A stretch of 64,000 bases of DNA from CAG-390 sp045644325 (GTDB lineage: Bacteria; Bacillota; Clostridia; Oscillospirales; CAG-272), in NCBI GenBank assembly GCA_045644325.1, contig JAZRGT010000097.1, forward strand, positions 29,607 to 93,606, read 5' to 3'. Every line of letters begins with the position of its first letter. Position 1 is the first letter of the stretch. The notes beneath the pieces were generated by a model. The model was not told the origin of the DNA and did not search any database. It saw only the letters and a list, made by a program, of their open reading frames with translations. Positions 23,428-32,231 of the stretch are shown here, in pieces. Both the position numbers and the translations under genes were made by a program.

Positions 23428-24690
23428 TTAATTTTTGTCGAAAGTGCAGAATTTTAATGCCAAAGACATAGCGTTTGTCGCCGCGCAGATGCGGATAAAC
23501 TCGCGCGAACGCTTCGGCGAGAGATTGAGAAGCTTGACCTGCTCGCCCTCCTCGGTCGATACGGCAATATAGACCGTGCCAACCGGCTTTTCGGAAGTAC
23601 CGCCGCCGGGACCCGCGATACCCGTTGTTGCTATTCCGACGTCCGCACCGAGTGCGATACGCACTCCTCTTGCCATCTCGCGAGCCGTCTGCTCGGAAAC
23701 CGCGCCAAAGGCTTCAAGCGTTTCGTGCTTCACTCCGATCAGCTTTTCCTTCGCCTCGTTCGCGTAAGTCACACAGCCGCCGAGGAAAACGTCCGAGCAT
23801 CCGGCAAGATCGGTGATGCGTTTTGCTATCAGACCGCCCGTGCACGACTCGGCGCAAGCAAGGGTCATCCCCCTCTCGCGCAGATGCATCACGAGCGCGT
23901 TTTCCATACTGTCAACGTCGATGCCGTAAATATAGTCGCCGACCTCGGTCTTTCTTATCTGCTCGATCTGACGGTCACACATTTCGGATGCCGTCGCCTC
24001 GTCCTTCGCTCTCGCGCTGACGCGAACGCGGCACTCGCCGTTGCCCGCGTAGGGCGCGACGGTGGGATTTTCAAGCTCCTCCATCATATATCGGAGCTTT
24101 TCCTCAACCGCAGATTCACCCATACCGAGGATGTAGATATTTTTTGAAACAATAACGGAATTCGATCTTTCGAAAAGGTAAGGCTCTACCCTCTCGCGCC
24201 ACATCGGCTCAAGCTCAATGGGCGGGCCGGGGAGCATTATGGCAGTCTTGTCGCCCTGCTCGATAACAAATCCGGGCGCAGTTCCCCAATTATTCTGAAG
24301 CACGCGCGCACCGCGCGGTGCCATCGCCTGCTTTTCGTTATTCTTGGTCATATTTCTGCCCATCGAGGAGAAATACTCCATCATTCGGTCGAGCGCCTCT
24401 TGATTCAGCTCAAGCTCGAGCCCGAAATACTCTGCGACCATTTCCTTGGTTATATCGTCGCAGGTCGGGCCGAGACCGCCCGAGAGGATGAGGCAATCCG
24501 AGCGCGAAAAAGACTCGGCAATAGCCTGCCGCATCCGCTCCGGGTTATCCCCCACAACGGCTTGACGGTAGACGGGAATGCCCAAAGCCGCGAGTCTCCT
24601 CGAAATATACGAGGCGTTGGTGTTGATTATGTCGCCGAGCAAAAGCTCTGTGCCGACACATAAAATTTCTGCGCTTCTGACATCTTTCAT
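23428..24690 (-). CDS. cinA: CinA: competence/damage-inducible protein, NMN amidohydrolase and pyrophosphatase domains
   Basis: 420 aa with two domains. Residues ~1-170 are molybdopterin-binding-like (EILCVGTELLLGDIINTNAS, LILSGGLGPTCDDITKE), which in studied proteins hydrolyses ADP-ribose or related pyrophosphates. Residues ~265-420 are the PncC domain (LACAESCTGGLIAKRITDLAG, FLGGCVTYANEAKEKLIGV, IATTGIAGPGGGTSEKPVG), an NMN deamidase. It takes part in NAD salvage. AAGGAAG lies upstream of the ATG. Confidence 0.93.
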   Translation of the reverse strand: MKDVRSAEILCVGTELLLGDIINTNASYISRRLAALGIPVYRQAVVGDNPERMRQAIAESFSRSDCLILSGGLGPTCDDITKEMVAEYFGLELELNQEALDRMMEYFSSMGRNMTKNNEKQAMAPRGARVLQNNWGTAPGFVIEQGDKTAIMLPGPPIELEPMWRERVEPYLFERSNSVIVSKNIYILGMGESAVEEKLRYMMEELENPTVAPYAGNGECRVRVSARAKDEATASEMCDRQIEQIRKTEVGDYIYGIDVDSMENALVMHLRERGMTLACAESCTGGLIAKRITDLAGCSDVFLGGCVTYANEAKEKLIGVKHETLEAFGAVSEQTAREMARGVRIALGADVGIATTGIAGPGGGTSEKPVGTVYIAVSTEEGEQVKLLNLSPKRSREFIRICAATNAMSLALKFCTFDKN

Positions 24691-24732
24691 TGCCGAGTCT
24701 TCCTTTGTTATTTAGTTATTAATTAATTTGAT

Positions 24733-24755
24733 TGTAAAACGCAGTTTTACAATTG
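24733..24755. repeat. GTAAAAC-GCA-GTTTTAC hairpin, copy after mscS
   Basis: ATTGTAAAAC-GCA-GTTTTACAAT just downstream of the MscS stop, without a clear T tract. A full copy is at 27986-28010 and a half copy at 15311-15328, each right after a gene's stop. Confidence 0.55.
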
Positions 24756-24761
24756 GCCATT

Positions 24762-25568
24762 TTATTTGTTGAGAATAGTAACGTCCATGTGGGGATACGC
24801 GCAGGATACGCCCTCTGCCTCGAGTGCCTTGCGGATCTCGGTGGTAAGGTCGAACTTAACGCCCCAATAGTTGCCCGCTTCTGCCCAAACGCGAACGGTA
24901 ACGATAACGGCGGAATCGCCGAGGCTGGTAACGCGTGCGAAAACGTCCTTGTCTGTCTTAACGAGTGCGTGAGCGGCAGCAACGCGCTTTGCGATCTCGC
25001 AAGCCTTCTCGGAATCGGATTCGTAAGTAATGCCGAAATCCATATCAACACGGCGAAGATCCTCGCGTGAGTAGTTGATAACGGTATTGTTCATCATAGT
25101 GCCGTTGGGGATGGTCACGTGCTTGTTGTCACCCGTGATAAGGAGGGTGTAGAAGATACCGATCTCGCGAACCGTACCCGAAACGCCTGAGGTCTCGATA
25201 AACTCGCCTACGCCGAAGGGACGGAAAAGGAGGAGCATAATGCCGCCTGCGAGGTTCGAGAGCGAGCCCTGCATAGCAAGACCGATAGCAACGCCGCAGG
25301 ATGCGATAGCCGCGATAACGCTCGCCATCGGAACACCGAGGATAGCGACAATGCAAACGATGAGGATCACCCACAGACCGATAGAAACGAACGAATTGAG
25401 GAAGGACTTAACGGTCGCATCCATCTTATCAAATTTCTTGCCGTTGGGGAAGATCTTAAGAATGAGCTTGATGATGAGAGAGCCGATGATCCAGACGAGG
25501 ATAGCACCGAGGAGCTTGAGACCGACGTTCTGCGCGACGCCGATGAGCCAGGTGAGGAAGTTTTGCAT
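24762..25568 (-). CDS. mscS: Small-conductance mechanosensitive channel, MscS family
   Basis: 268 aa. Three N-terminal spans: residues ~12-36, ~50-75 and the pore helix with GVAIGLAMQGSLSNLAGGIML, the Gly/Ala-rich TM3 of MscS. The beta domain follows (RPFGVGEFIETSGVSGTVREIG, VTIPNGTMMNNTVINYSR) and then an alpha-beta C-terminal domain. It should release solutes upon hypo-osmotic shock. Monocistronic; an extended -10 TGCTATAAT lies upstream (minus strand, 25604-25612). Confidence 0.93.
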   Translation of the reverse strand: MQNFLTWLIGVAQNVGLKLLGAILVWIIGSLIIKLILKIFPNGKKFDKMDATVKSFLNSFVSIGLWVILIVCIVAILGVPMASVIAAIASCGVAIGLAMQGSLSNLAGGIMLLLFRPFGVGEFIETSGVSGTVREIGIFYTLLITGDNKHVTIPNGTMMNNTVINYSREDLRRVDMDFGITYESDSEKACEIAKRVAAAHALVKTDKDVFARVTSLGDSAVIVTVRVWAEAGNYWGVKFDLTTEIRKALEAEGVSCAYPHMDVTILNK

Positions 25569-25662
25569 AAAATTATGTTCCTTTCAGATATTTTGATGCA
25601 ATTATTATAGCACAAGCCACAAGAAAAGTAAAGCCGATTTGTCAAAAAAATGCTGAATTGCG

Positions 25663-25691
25663 TTGATTTTTATGCATTTTCGATGTATAAT
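25663..25691 (+). promoter_or_regulatory. Promoter of the radical SAM gene
   Basis: TTGATT, 17-bp spacer, TATAAT, 17 bp before the start codon; GAGGTG is the ribosome site. Confidence 0.7.
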
Positions 25692-25708
25692 ATTCCCGAG
25701 GTGAAACA

Positions 25709-26614
25709 ATGGAACTTACATATAAAAGCTGCAATATCTGCCCGCGCGAATGCGGAGTTGACCGCGAAAGCACGCTCGGTATCTGCCGTTCGGGTAACAA
25801 GGTAAAAATTTCGCGCGTATCGCGCCATCTTTACGAGGAGCCCGCCATCTGCGGCAAGCGCGGCGCGGGAACCGTTTTCTATTCGGGATGCAATCTCGGA
25901 TGTGTTTTCTGTCAGAATTCGATCATAAGTCGCCAAAGCATCGGTAAGGAATTCGATGAAAAAGAGCTTGCGGAGCTTTTTCTGACGGTAGCCGCGAGCG
26001 GCGTTTCCACGCTCGATCTCGTCACGCCGACACATTTTACGCCAACCGTTGCGGCGGCTCTTTCGGCAGTCAAGGACAAGCTCAGCATCCCCGTTGTCTG
26101 GAATTCGGGAGGATACGAAAGTGTAGAGTCACTTGAATTGCTCAGAGGTCTTGTTGATATCTATCTGCCCGATTTCAAATATTATTCGCCCGAGATCGCG
26201 ACAAAATACTCCCGCGCCGCAGATTACCGCGAGCGCGCCGAGGAAGCACTCCTCTTTATGTATGATATGCTCGGTGGGGCAGAGTTTGACAGTGACGGAA
26301 TGATGACGCGGGGCATCATCGTGCGTCATCTTGTCCTGCCGGGGCAAAGAAAGGATTCGATCGCCTGCCTGCGCCGACTCGCGGAGATACTGCCCGTAGG
26401 TGATATCCGCCTGAGTCTTATGAGCCAATACACCCCCGATTTTTATAAGGGCGAGGATAAAAATCTCCTCCGCCGCCTGACCACTTTCGAATACGAAAGC
26501 GTTCGCGCCGAAGCTCTTCGCCTCGGCTTCGACGGCTATATGCAAGCCCCCTCGTCGGCATCAGCCGAATACACGCCCGAATTTTCGGATACTTTTTCTC
26601 TTGATTTGTCTTGA
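25709..26614 (+). CDS. Radical SAM protein, PflA-like (COG1313 type)
   Basis: 301 aa. The CxxxCxxC cluster motif is C61-NLG-C65-VF-C68, preceded by a Cys-rich N-terminus (C8, C11, C15, C26). TPTHFTPT, PVVWNSGGYES and DIYLPDFKYYS match the family annotated as putative pyruvate formate-lyase activating enzyme homologues, which lack a confirmed substrate. It is not beside a glycyl radical enzyme. It precedes a phosphodiesterase-like gene with its own promoter, whose -35 overlaps this gene's stop. Confidence 0.85.
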   Translation: MELTYKSCNICPRECGVDRESTLGICRSGNKVKISRVSRHLYEEPAICGKRGAGTVFYSGCNLGCVFCQNSIISRQSIGKEFDEKELAELFLTVAASGVSTLDLVTPTHFTPTVAAALSAVKDKLSIPVVWNSGGYESVESLELLRGLVDIYLPDFKYYSPEIATKYSRAADYRERAEEALLFMYDMLGGAEFDSDGMMTRGIIVRHLVLPGQRKDSIACLRRLAEILPVGDIRLSLMSQYTPDFYKGEDKNLLRRLTTFEYESVRAEALRLGFDGYMQAPSSASAEYTPEFSDTFSLDLS

Positions 26615-26639
26615 CAAACCTTGAATAATATATTATAAT
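26611..26639 (+). promoter_or_regulatory. Promoter of the phosphodiesterase-like gene
   Basis: TTGACA, 17-bp spacer, TATAAT; the -35 overlaps the stop codon of the radical SAM gene. Confidence 0.85.
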
Positions 26640-26680
26640 TACTGAAGTATTAATTTTTCCGATAAACGGAGGTAAATTTT

Positions 26681-27982
26681 ATGTCACAAAGCAGAGTAAT
26701 CGTTTTCTCCTGCGATGCTATGGTCTATGAGGATATCAAATATCTTCTGAAGACCAGCCCTCGCTTCGCGGAGCTTTTCGGTAAGGGTTCGATGGTCAAG
26801 CGCACCCGCACCATCTATCCCTCGGTAACCTACCCCTGCCACACCTCGATGTCCACGGGTTGCTACCCCAATAAACACGGTGTTACCAATAATAACATCT
26901 TCATGCCCGGCGTAACCAAGAACGTTCCCTGGACCTGGTTTGCCGATAACATCAAGTGCCCCGATATCTTCACCGCCGCAAAGAAGGCAGGACTCACCAC
27001 AGCTTGCGTTTTCTGGCCCGTAACCGCAGGTCACGAATACATAGACTATAACTTCCCCGAGTACTGGCCCCAGTCCCCCGAGGACACCAAGGAGGAAGCC
27101 TTCCTCCGCGCGGGAACCACTCCCGAGCTCTACCGCGAGTGCATCGCGCCCCACATCGAAAAGGTTAAGATCAGAACGCACCCCGACACCGACGAGCTTC
27201 TCGTTCGCGTAACCTGCGATATGATCGAAAAATACAAGCCACATCTTCTCCTTCTCCACACCGGCGACGTTGACAGCTACCGCCACGGTACCGGTCTCTT
27301 CACCGAGAAGGTAACAAGCGGTGTAATCGACACCGAGCGCTGGTTCTTCGAGATCATCGAGGCAACCAAGCGCGCAGGCACCTTCGAGGAAACCAACTTC
27401 TTCCTCATCTCCGACCACGGTCAGCTCGAGATCGTTCGTAACCTCAAGCCCAACGTCGTTTTCGCCGACAACGGTCTTATCGAAATGAACGAGGACGGAA
27501 GTCTCAAGTCCTGGAAGGCATACTGCCACTCCACAGGTCTTTCCGCGCAGATCAGACTTGCCGATCCCACCGACAAGGAAACCTGGCAGAAGACCTACGA
27601 CCTCCTCAAGTGGATGCGCGACGAGGGCATTTACGGCATCAGCGAGGTCTATACCACCGAGGAGATCAACGAGAAGGAACACCTTTCGGGCGAATTCTCC
27701 TTCGTTATCGAGTCGGACGGCTACACCTCCTTCGCAGAGGACTGGAAGCGTCCTATGGTAAAACAGCTTGACCTTTCCGACTACCGTTACGGCAAGGCAA
27801 CCCACGGTCACAATCCCGACAAGGGCCCCCAGCCCATCTTCTTCGGCTTTGGCAAGGACATCAAGGAAGGCGTTCTCATCGAGCGCAGACCCACCGTTGA
27901 CGAAGCACCCACTTATGCAAAGATCCTCGGCGTAGAGATGCCCGGCATAGACGGCACTCCCATCGAGGAAATGCTCAAGTAA
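26681..27982 (+). CDS. Alkaline phosphatase superfamily protein, nucleotide pyrophosphatase/phosphodiesterase type
   Basis: 433 aa, cytoplasmic as no signal peptide is seen. The N-terminal metal aspartate (FSCDAMVYED), the nucleophile threonine region YPSVTYPCHTSMSTGCYPNKHG, HTGDVDSYRHG, ISDHGQLEI and ATHGHNPDKG form the two-metal site of the type I phosphodiesterase/NPP family. It would hydrolyse a phosphodiester or pyrophosphate, or move a phosphoryl group; the substrate is unknown. Very strong codon bias and a consensus promoter suggest high expression. A hairpin-rich gap follows. Confidence 0.88.
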   Translation: MSQSRVIVFSCDAMVYEDIKYLLKTSPRFAELFGKGSMVKRTRTIYPSVTYPCHTSMSTGCYPNKHGVTNNNIFMPGVTKNVPWTWFADNIKCPDIFTAAKKAGLTTACVFWPVTAGHEYIDYNFPEYWPQSPEDTKEEAFLRAGTTPELYRECIAPHIEKVKIRTHPDTDELLVRVTCDMIEKYKPHLLLLHTGDVDSYRHGTGLFTEKVTSGVIDTERWFFEIIEATKRAGTFEETNFFLISDHGQLEIVRNLKPNVVFADNGLIEMNEDGSLKSWKAYCHSTGLSAQIRLADPTDKETWQKTYDLLKWMRDEGIYGISEVYTTEEINEKEHLSGEFSFVIESDGYTSFAEDWKRPMVKQLDLSDYRYGKATHGHNPDKGPQPIFFGFGKDIKEGVLIERRPTVDEAPTYAKILGVEMPGIDGTPIEEMLK

Positions 27983-27985
27983 GCA

Positions 27986-28150
27986 CTTGTAAAACTGCGT
28001 TTTACAAGTGAAACGCGCGCTTATCGCCGCACGCAAAAATTTTCAATTTTTGCTACTCCCCTCGGCGCGCAGACTCGCTTAGCTCGTCTTAAAGGTGTTT
28101 TTTCGCCGGCAAAGCCGTCAAAAAAACGAATTTTATTATAATTATAATTA
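27986..28150. repeat. Hairpin-rich intergenic stretch
   Basis: ACTTGTAAAAC-TGC-GTTTTACAAGT (27986-28010) right after the stop, then a GCGCGC...GCGCG long-range pairing and CAAAAATT-TTC-AATTTTTG, then a T/A-rich run with three TATAAT-like boxes before the next gene. No ORF or known RNA was recognised. Confidence 0.5.
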
Positions 28151-28179
28151 TAAACATTTTAACTTTGGAGGAAATAAAA

Positions 28180-29109
28180 ATGCTTAAAATAGGCGTACAG
28201 ACAGGCGGTTGGTACGATCACGACAACGCCCTCGCATCTTTTGAATACATCAAGTCCTGCGGCTTTGAAGCCGTTGACTACAACATCGACATCTATATGA
28301 GACCCGATCCTATGGCAAAGGACGGAGTTATCACTCCCACTCTCTTTGATAAGCCTATCGAGGAGATCCTTGAATGGGTTAAGCCCCTCAAGGACGCAAG
28401 CGAGGCAACCGGTGTTGAAGTATCGCAGATGCACGCTCCCTTCCCGTGCTGGTATCCCGGCAAGGACGAGCTCAACGCGCATATCATTATGGCGCTTGAC
28501 AAGTGCTTCGCGGTTGCGGAATACATCAACTGCCCCGCAGTTGTAGTTCATCCCACCATCCTTTCCGAAAGAGATGCCGAATGGGAGGAAAACCTCAAAT
28601 TCTACCGCAGCCTCATCCCCTACATCAAGAAGTACAAGGGCGTTAAGATCTGCACCGAAAATATCTTCGGCAAATACGGCTCGCACTTCGTCGAGGCAAG
28701 ACTTTCGAATCCCTACGATGCCGCAAGAATGATCGACACTCTCAACGAGGAAGCAGGCGGCGATTACTTCGGCTTCTGCTTCGACATCGGACACGCAAAT
28801 CTCTGCCACCTTGATCTTAAGAATTATATGAAGATCATGGGTAAGCGCCTGACCATCTTCCACATCCACGACAACAACGCGCACGACGACCTCCATATGA
28901 TCCCCTACTCCTACCTCACCAGCGGCAAGTTCCACGTTTGCGATTGGGCTCGCTTCGTCGAGGGCATCAAGGAGATCGGCTTCGAGGGCACCCTCGCATT
29001 CGAGACCTTCCGTATCTTCTCGGCTTATCCTAAGCCTGCGCATACCTCCGCGCTCAAGCTTATTTCGGATATCGGACACTATTGGGTTGATCAGATCGAA
29101 AGCAAATAA
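28180..29109 (+). CDS. Sugar phosphate isomerase/epimerase (xylose isomerase-like TIM barrel)
   Basis: 309 aa. AP-endonuclease-2-like TIM barrel: IGVQTGGWYDHD, GFEAVDYNID, VSQMHAPFPCWY, VVHPTI, ICTENIFGKYG, FCFDIGHANLCH, FHIHDNN and LAFETFRIF, with metal ligands E, D, H and E in the usual places. It likely isomerises or epimerises a sugar or polyol. The start is the ATG at 28180 behind TTGGAGGA; an in-frame TTG at 28165 is part of that ribosome site. It lies between the phosphodiesterase-like gene and a solute-binding lipoprotein. Confidence 0.87.
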   Translation: MLKIGVQTGGWYDHDNALASFEYIKSCGFEAVDYNIDIYMRPDPMAKDGVITPTLFDKPIEEILEWVKPLKDASEATGVEVSQMHAPFPCWYPGKDELNAHIIMALDKCFAVAEYINCPAVVVHPTILSERDAEWEENLKFYRSLIPYIKKYKGVKICTENIFGKYGSHFVEARLSNPYDAARMIDTLNEEAGGDYFGFCFDIGHANLCHLDLKNYMKIMGKRLTIFHIHDNNAHDDLHMIPYSYLTSGKFHVCDWARFVEGIKEIGFEGTLAFETFRIFSAYPKPAHTSALKLISDIGHYWVDQIESK

Positions 29110-29168
29110 TTTTTCGGCGGTTTTCCAAGGAAAGCCGCCGAATTTTTGCTGAAATTCGAGAAAAAAGA

Positions 29169-29197
29169 TTGACAAAAGGAAAAATTTATTATATAAT
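29169..29197 (+). promoter_or_regulatory. Promoter of the orphan solute-binding lipoprotein
   Basis: TTGACA, 17-bp spacer, TATAAT: full consensus. Confidence 0.88.
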
Positions 29198-29243
29198 ATA
29201 TTTATCTCTATTAAAAATAGAAAAATACATTTGGAGGAATCCC

Positions 29244-30740
29244 ATGAAACACATTTCCCGCATCCTTGTTGCGATCCTCATCATCGCAATGATGCTCCCC
29301 ACCGTGCTCTCTTGCGCCGAGACTAACGGTCCCGACGTGACCACTGAGGCGGCTAACACCGAGGCTCCCGCTCTCGATGTCACCACCGAGGCAGAAGAGA
29401 CTATGTTCGCTCTCTCCGACATTCCCGCAGATCTTAAATTCGACGGCGAGACCATCAAGTTCCTTTACTGGAGCGATGTTGAGAACCCCGAGTTCTTCGT
29501 TGAAGACCAGAACGGCGAGGCTGTAAACGACGCTATCTGGAGCCGTAACGCAAAGGTTGAGGAGCAGTTCGGCGTTACCCTCGAGTTCACCGGCACTCTC
29601 GGTAACTTCAACAACCAGTCCGCTTTCGTTAACCAGGCTGTAAACAGCACTCAGGCAGGCGCTGACGCTCACGACTTCTTCTGTGGCTACTCGATGTCCG
29701 GCGCAACCCTTATGTGCCAGGGTATCGCACAGGACCTCACCCAGTATCCCATCGTAGAATTCGACAAGCCCTGGTGGCCTGCTTCCCTTATCGGCAAGGC
29801 AACCATCAAGGACGGCATTTATTTCGCATCCGGTGATATCTCCACAAACTTCCTTTACATGATGTACCTCTGCGTATTCAATAAGGACCTCTTCACCGAT
29901 ATCACCCAGCTCGAATCCAAGTCCCTCTACGAGGCAGTAGACAACGGCGAATGGACTCTCGATAAGTTCATCGAACTCGCAAGCGGTGTTTACGTTGACC
30001 AGAACGGCGACGCTACTCCCAACCAGGGCGACCGTTTCGGTTTTGTTACCAGCAATATCCACTTCGACTCCTTCTACACCGCAGCTAATCTCTTCACCGT
30101 AATTCCTGCAGAAGACGGAACCGTCAAGCTTTCCGACGACCTCTTCTCTGAGAAGACTCAGAACCTTCTCACCAAGCTGTGCCCCTTCCTTCATGACTCG
30201 GGTGACTGCTTCCTTAGCGCTGACCAGGATATCTTTGCAGCAGGCGAGGCTCTCTTCGACATCAACCGTGCACAGATCACCAACAAGAAGCTGACCGCTA
30301 CCTCCTTCTCCTACGGTATCCTTCCCGTTCCGAAGTACGATGCTGAGCAGGAAGAATATTACACCTGCATGGCATTCCCCTTCACCACCTACGTGCTCTC
30401 CACCGCTTCCACTCATCCCGAGGCAGCAGCTGCTACCCTCGAGCTTATGGCATACCAGAGCTACCTCCAGATCACTCCCGCACTCTTCGAGGAAGCTATG
30501 AAGCTCAGATACGCTGACCAGAGTGACGACTCCTTCATGTTCGACCTCATCCGTGAGACCGTTGTCATCGACCTTGGCAGACTTCTCACCAACCGTCTTG
30601 ATAACCTCTCCTACAGCCTCTTCCGTAGCGCAATGAACAACAACCAGGCAGGCTCTTGGGGTTCTCTCGAAAAGGCTAACTCCAAGCTCTTCAACAGAAA
30701 GCTCACCGATATCAATAAGGCTATCGAACAGCTCGGTTAA
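29244..30740 (+). CDS. Extracellular solute-binding lipoprotein (ABC type), orphan
   Basis: 498 aa. Signal peptide with lipobox (MMLPTVLSC), Thr/Glu-rich linker, then a family-1-like binding fold (IKFLYWSDVENPEFF, QFGVTLEFTG, FFCGYSMSGA, VFNKDLFTD, GEWTLDKFIELA). It should capture a sugar or peptide at the cell surface. No permease or ATPase is adjacent; the ATPase encoded at 40741-41865 might serve it. The ATG at 29244 follows GGAGG; an in-frame TTG at 29169 is the -35 box. Codon use with many CTC and ACC, a consensus promoter and a strong terminator suggest abundant expression. Confidence 0.88.
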   Translation: MKHISRILVAILIIAMMLPTVLSCAETNGPDVTTEAANTEAPALDVTTEAEETMFALSDIPADLKFDGETIKFLYWSDVENPEFFVEDQNGEAVNDAIWSRNAKVEEQFGVTLEFTGTLGNFNNQSAFVNQAVNSTQAGADAHDFFCGYSMSGATLMCQGIAQDLTQYPIVEFDKPWWPASLIGKATIKDGIYFASGDISTNFLYMMYLCVFNKDLFTDITQLESKSLYEAVDNGEWTLDKFIELASGVYVDQNGDATPNQGDRFGFVTSNIHFDSFYTAANLFTVIPAEDGTVKLSDDLFSEKTQNLLTKLCPFLHDSGDCFLSADQDIFAAGEALFDINRAQITNKKLTATSFSYGILPVPKYDAEQEEYYTCMAFPFTTYVLSTASTHPEAAAATLELMAYQSYLQITPALFEEAMKLRYADQSDDSFMFDLIRETVVIDLGRLLTNRLDNLSYSLFRSAMNNNQAGSWGSLEKANSKLFNRKLTDINKAIEQLG

Positions 30741-30756
30741 TAGCATTTTACTTAAC

Positions 30757-30784
30757 AAAAAGCAGACCTTCGGGTCTGCTTTTT
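30757..30784 (+). terminator. Terminator of the solute-binding lipoprotein gene
   Basis: AAAAAGCAGACC-TTCG-GGTCTGCTTTTT: 12-bp stem, tetraloop, T run. Confidence 0.9.
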
Positions 30785-30804
30785 AAGTTATTTTGCAAAA
30801 AGGA

Positions 30805-30833
30805 TTGACAAACGCTTCATTTTAGTTTATAAT
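30805..30833 (+). promoter_or_regulatory. Promoter of tyrS
   Basis: TTGACA, 17-bp spacer, TATAAT. No T-box leader is present: only ~40 bp lie between promoter and start. Confidence 0.85.
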
Positions 30834-30877
30834 AATTAGGTATATCAAAATCTAATTTTCGCAAAGGATAAAGAAAA

Positions 30878-32098
30878 ATGACACTTTATGAAGAACTTAT
30901 CGCGCGCGGTCTTGTAGCTCAGGTTACCGACGAGGCGCACATCAGCGATATGATCAACAACGGTAAGGCGACCTTCTACATCGGCTTCGACCCTACCGCA
31001 GACTCCCTCCACGTAGGTCACTTTATGGCTCTCTGTCTTATGAAGAGACTCCAGATGGCAGGCAACAAGCCCGTCGTTCTCATCGGCGGCGGTACCGCAA
31101 TGATCGGTGACCCCTCGGGCAGAACCGATATGCGTTCCATGATGACCCGCGAAACCATTCAGCACAACTGCGATTGCTTCAAAAAGCAGATGGAGAGATT
31201 CATCGAGTTCGGCGAGGGCAAGGCTATTATGGTCAACAACGCAGATTGGCTTCTTGACCTCAACTACGTTGAAGTCCTCCGCGAGGTCGGCGCTTGCTTC
31301 TCGGTCAACAATATGCTCAGAGCCGAGTGCTACAAGCAGAGAATGGAAAAGGGACTCTCCTTCCTTGAATTCAACTATATGATTATGCAGTCCTACGACT
31401 TCTACTATCTCTACCAGAAGTACGGCTGTAATATGCAGTTCGGCGGCAACGATCAGTGGTCGAATATGCTTGGCGGCACAGAGCTTATCAGACGTAAGCT
31501 CGGCAAGGACGCACACGCAATGACCATCACCCTTCTCCTCAACTCCGAGGGCAAGAAGATGGGTAAGACCGCTTCGGGCGCAGTTTGGCTCGATCCCGCG
31601 AAGACCACTCCCTACGATTTCTATCAGTATTGGAGAAACGTTGAGGACGCTGACGTTCTCAAGTGCATCCGTATGCTCACCTTCCTCCCCATGGAGCAGA
31701 TCGAGGCTATGGACAGCTGGGAAGGCAGCCAGCTCAACACCGCAAAAGAGATCCTCGCATACGAGCTCACCAAGCTTGTACACGGCGAAGAGGAAGCAAA
31801 CAAGGCTCAGGCAAGCGCGAAGGCACTCTTCGGCGCAGGCGCAGATGCTGATATCCCCACCGCAGAACTTGCAGAATCCGATCTTATCGACGGTGCGATC
31901 GACATTCTCTCGATCCTCCTCAAGGCGGGACTCGTTCCCTCCAAGTCCGAGGCACGCCGTGCAGTTGAGCAGGGCGGCGTAACCGTTGAGGGCGAGAAGG
32001 TTACCGATATTAAGGCTACCTACACCGCAGAAACTCTTAAGGGCGGCATCGTTGTCCGCAGAGGCAAGAAGGCGTTTAAGAAGGTAGTTCTGAACTAA
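30878..32098 (+). CDS. tyrS: Tyrosine--tRNA ligase
   Basis: 406 aa, the longer (TyrRS-type with C-terminal S4 domain) length. Charges tRNA-Tyr. The HIGH-like motif is DSLHVGHFMAL, the KMSKS-like loop is KKMGKTASG, and FGGNDQWSNM recognises tyrosine. The S4 RNA-binding domain is at the C-terminus (KSEARRAVEQGGVTVEGEKV). The start has AAAGGA upstream. It is monocistronic and lacks the T-box often found in Bacillota. Confidence 0.96.
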   Translation: MTLYEELIARGLVAQVTDEAHISDMINNGKATFYIGFDPTADSLHVGHFMALCLMKRLQMAGNKPVVLIGGGTAMIGDPSGRTDMRSMMTRETIQHNCDCFKKQMERFIEFGEGKAIMVNNADWLLDLNYVEVLREVGACFSVNNMLRAECYKQRMEKGLSFLEFNYMIMQSYDFYYLYQKYGCNMQFGGNDQWSNMLGGTELIRRKLGKDAHAMTITLLLNSEGKKMGKTASGAVWLDPAKTTPYDFYQYWRNVEDADVLKCIRMLTFLPMEQIEAMDSWEGSQLNTAKEILAYELTKLVHGEEEANKAQASAKALFGAGADADIPTAELAESDLIDGAIDILSILLKAGLVPSKSEARRAVEQGGVTVEGEKVTDIKATYTAETLKGGIVVRRGKKAFKKVVLN

Positions 32099-32105
32099 AT
32101 AAGAT

Positions 32106-32137
32106 AAAGCACGGCAGTTTTTACGATTGCCGTGCTT
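32106..32137 (+). terminator. Terminator of tyrS
   Basis: AAAGCACGGCA / TGCCGTGCTTT stem followed by T residues. Confidence 0.85.
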
Positions 32138-32141
32138 TTTT

Positions 32142-32204
32142 AGGGCAGAGGTAAGAGGGCAGAGGGCAGAGGTATGGTGAATTTTCTCGCGGAGCTCGAA
32201 AATT
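32142..32204 (+). repeat. Heptad-plus-hairpin element, copy 2
   Basis: Five 7-mers of AGGGCAG/AGGTAAG type (32142-32176), then AATTTTC-TCGCGGAGCTC-GAAAATT (32180-32204). It lies after the tyrS terminator. The gap 32099-32501 also holds a GAATGTA-family element and the next promoter, but no gene. Confidence 0.65.
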
Positions 32205-32231
32205 TACGATTTTAGTTAAAACTAAAGACAA

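Noticed and set aside
26684..28036. 450-codon minus-strand ORF opposite the phosphodiesterase-like gene
   Set aside because: Shadow ORF; the plus-strand frame carries the metal-binding motifs.
28010..28110. tRNA or known structured RNA in the gap before the isomerase gene
   Set aside because: No T-arm (GTTCRA) or other tRNA hallmark in either strand; left as an unexplained hairpin region.
29211..30758. 515-codon minus-strand ORF opposite the orphan solute-binding protein gene
   Set aside because: A mirror of a strongly codon-biased gene; the plus-strand gene has promoter, lipobox and terminator.
30805..30877. T-box or other riboswitch before tyrS
   Set aside because: Only about 40 bp lie between promoter and start codon, too short for a T-box.
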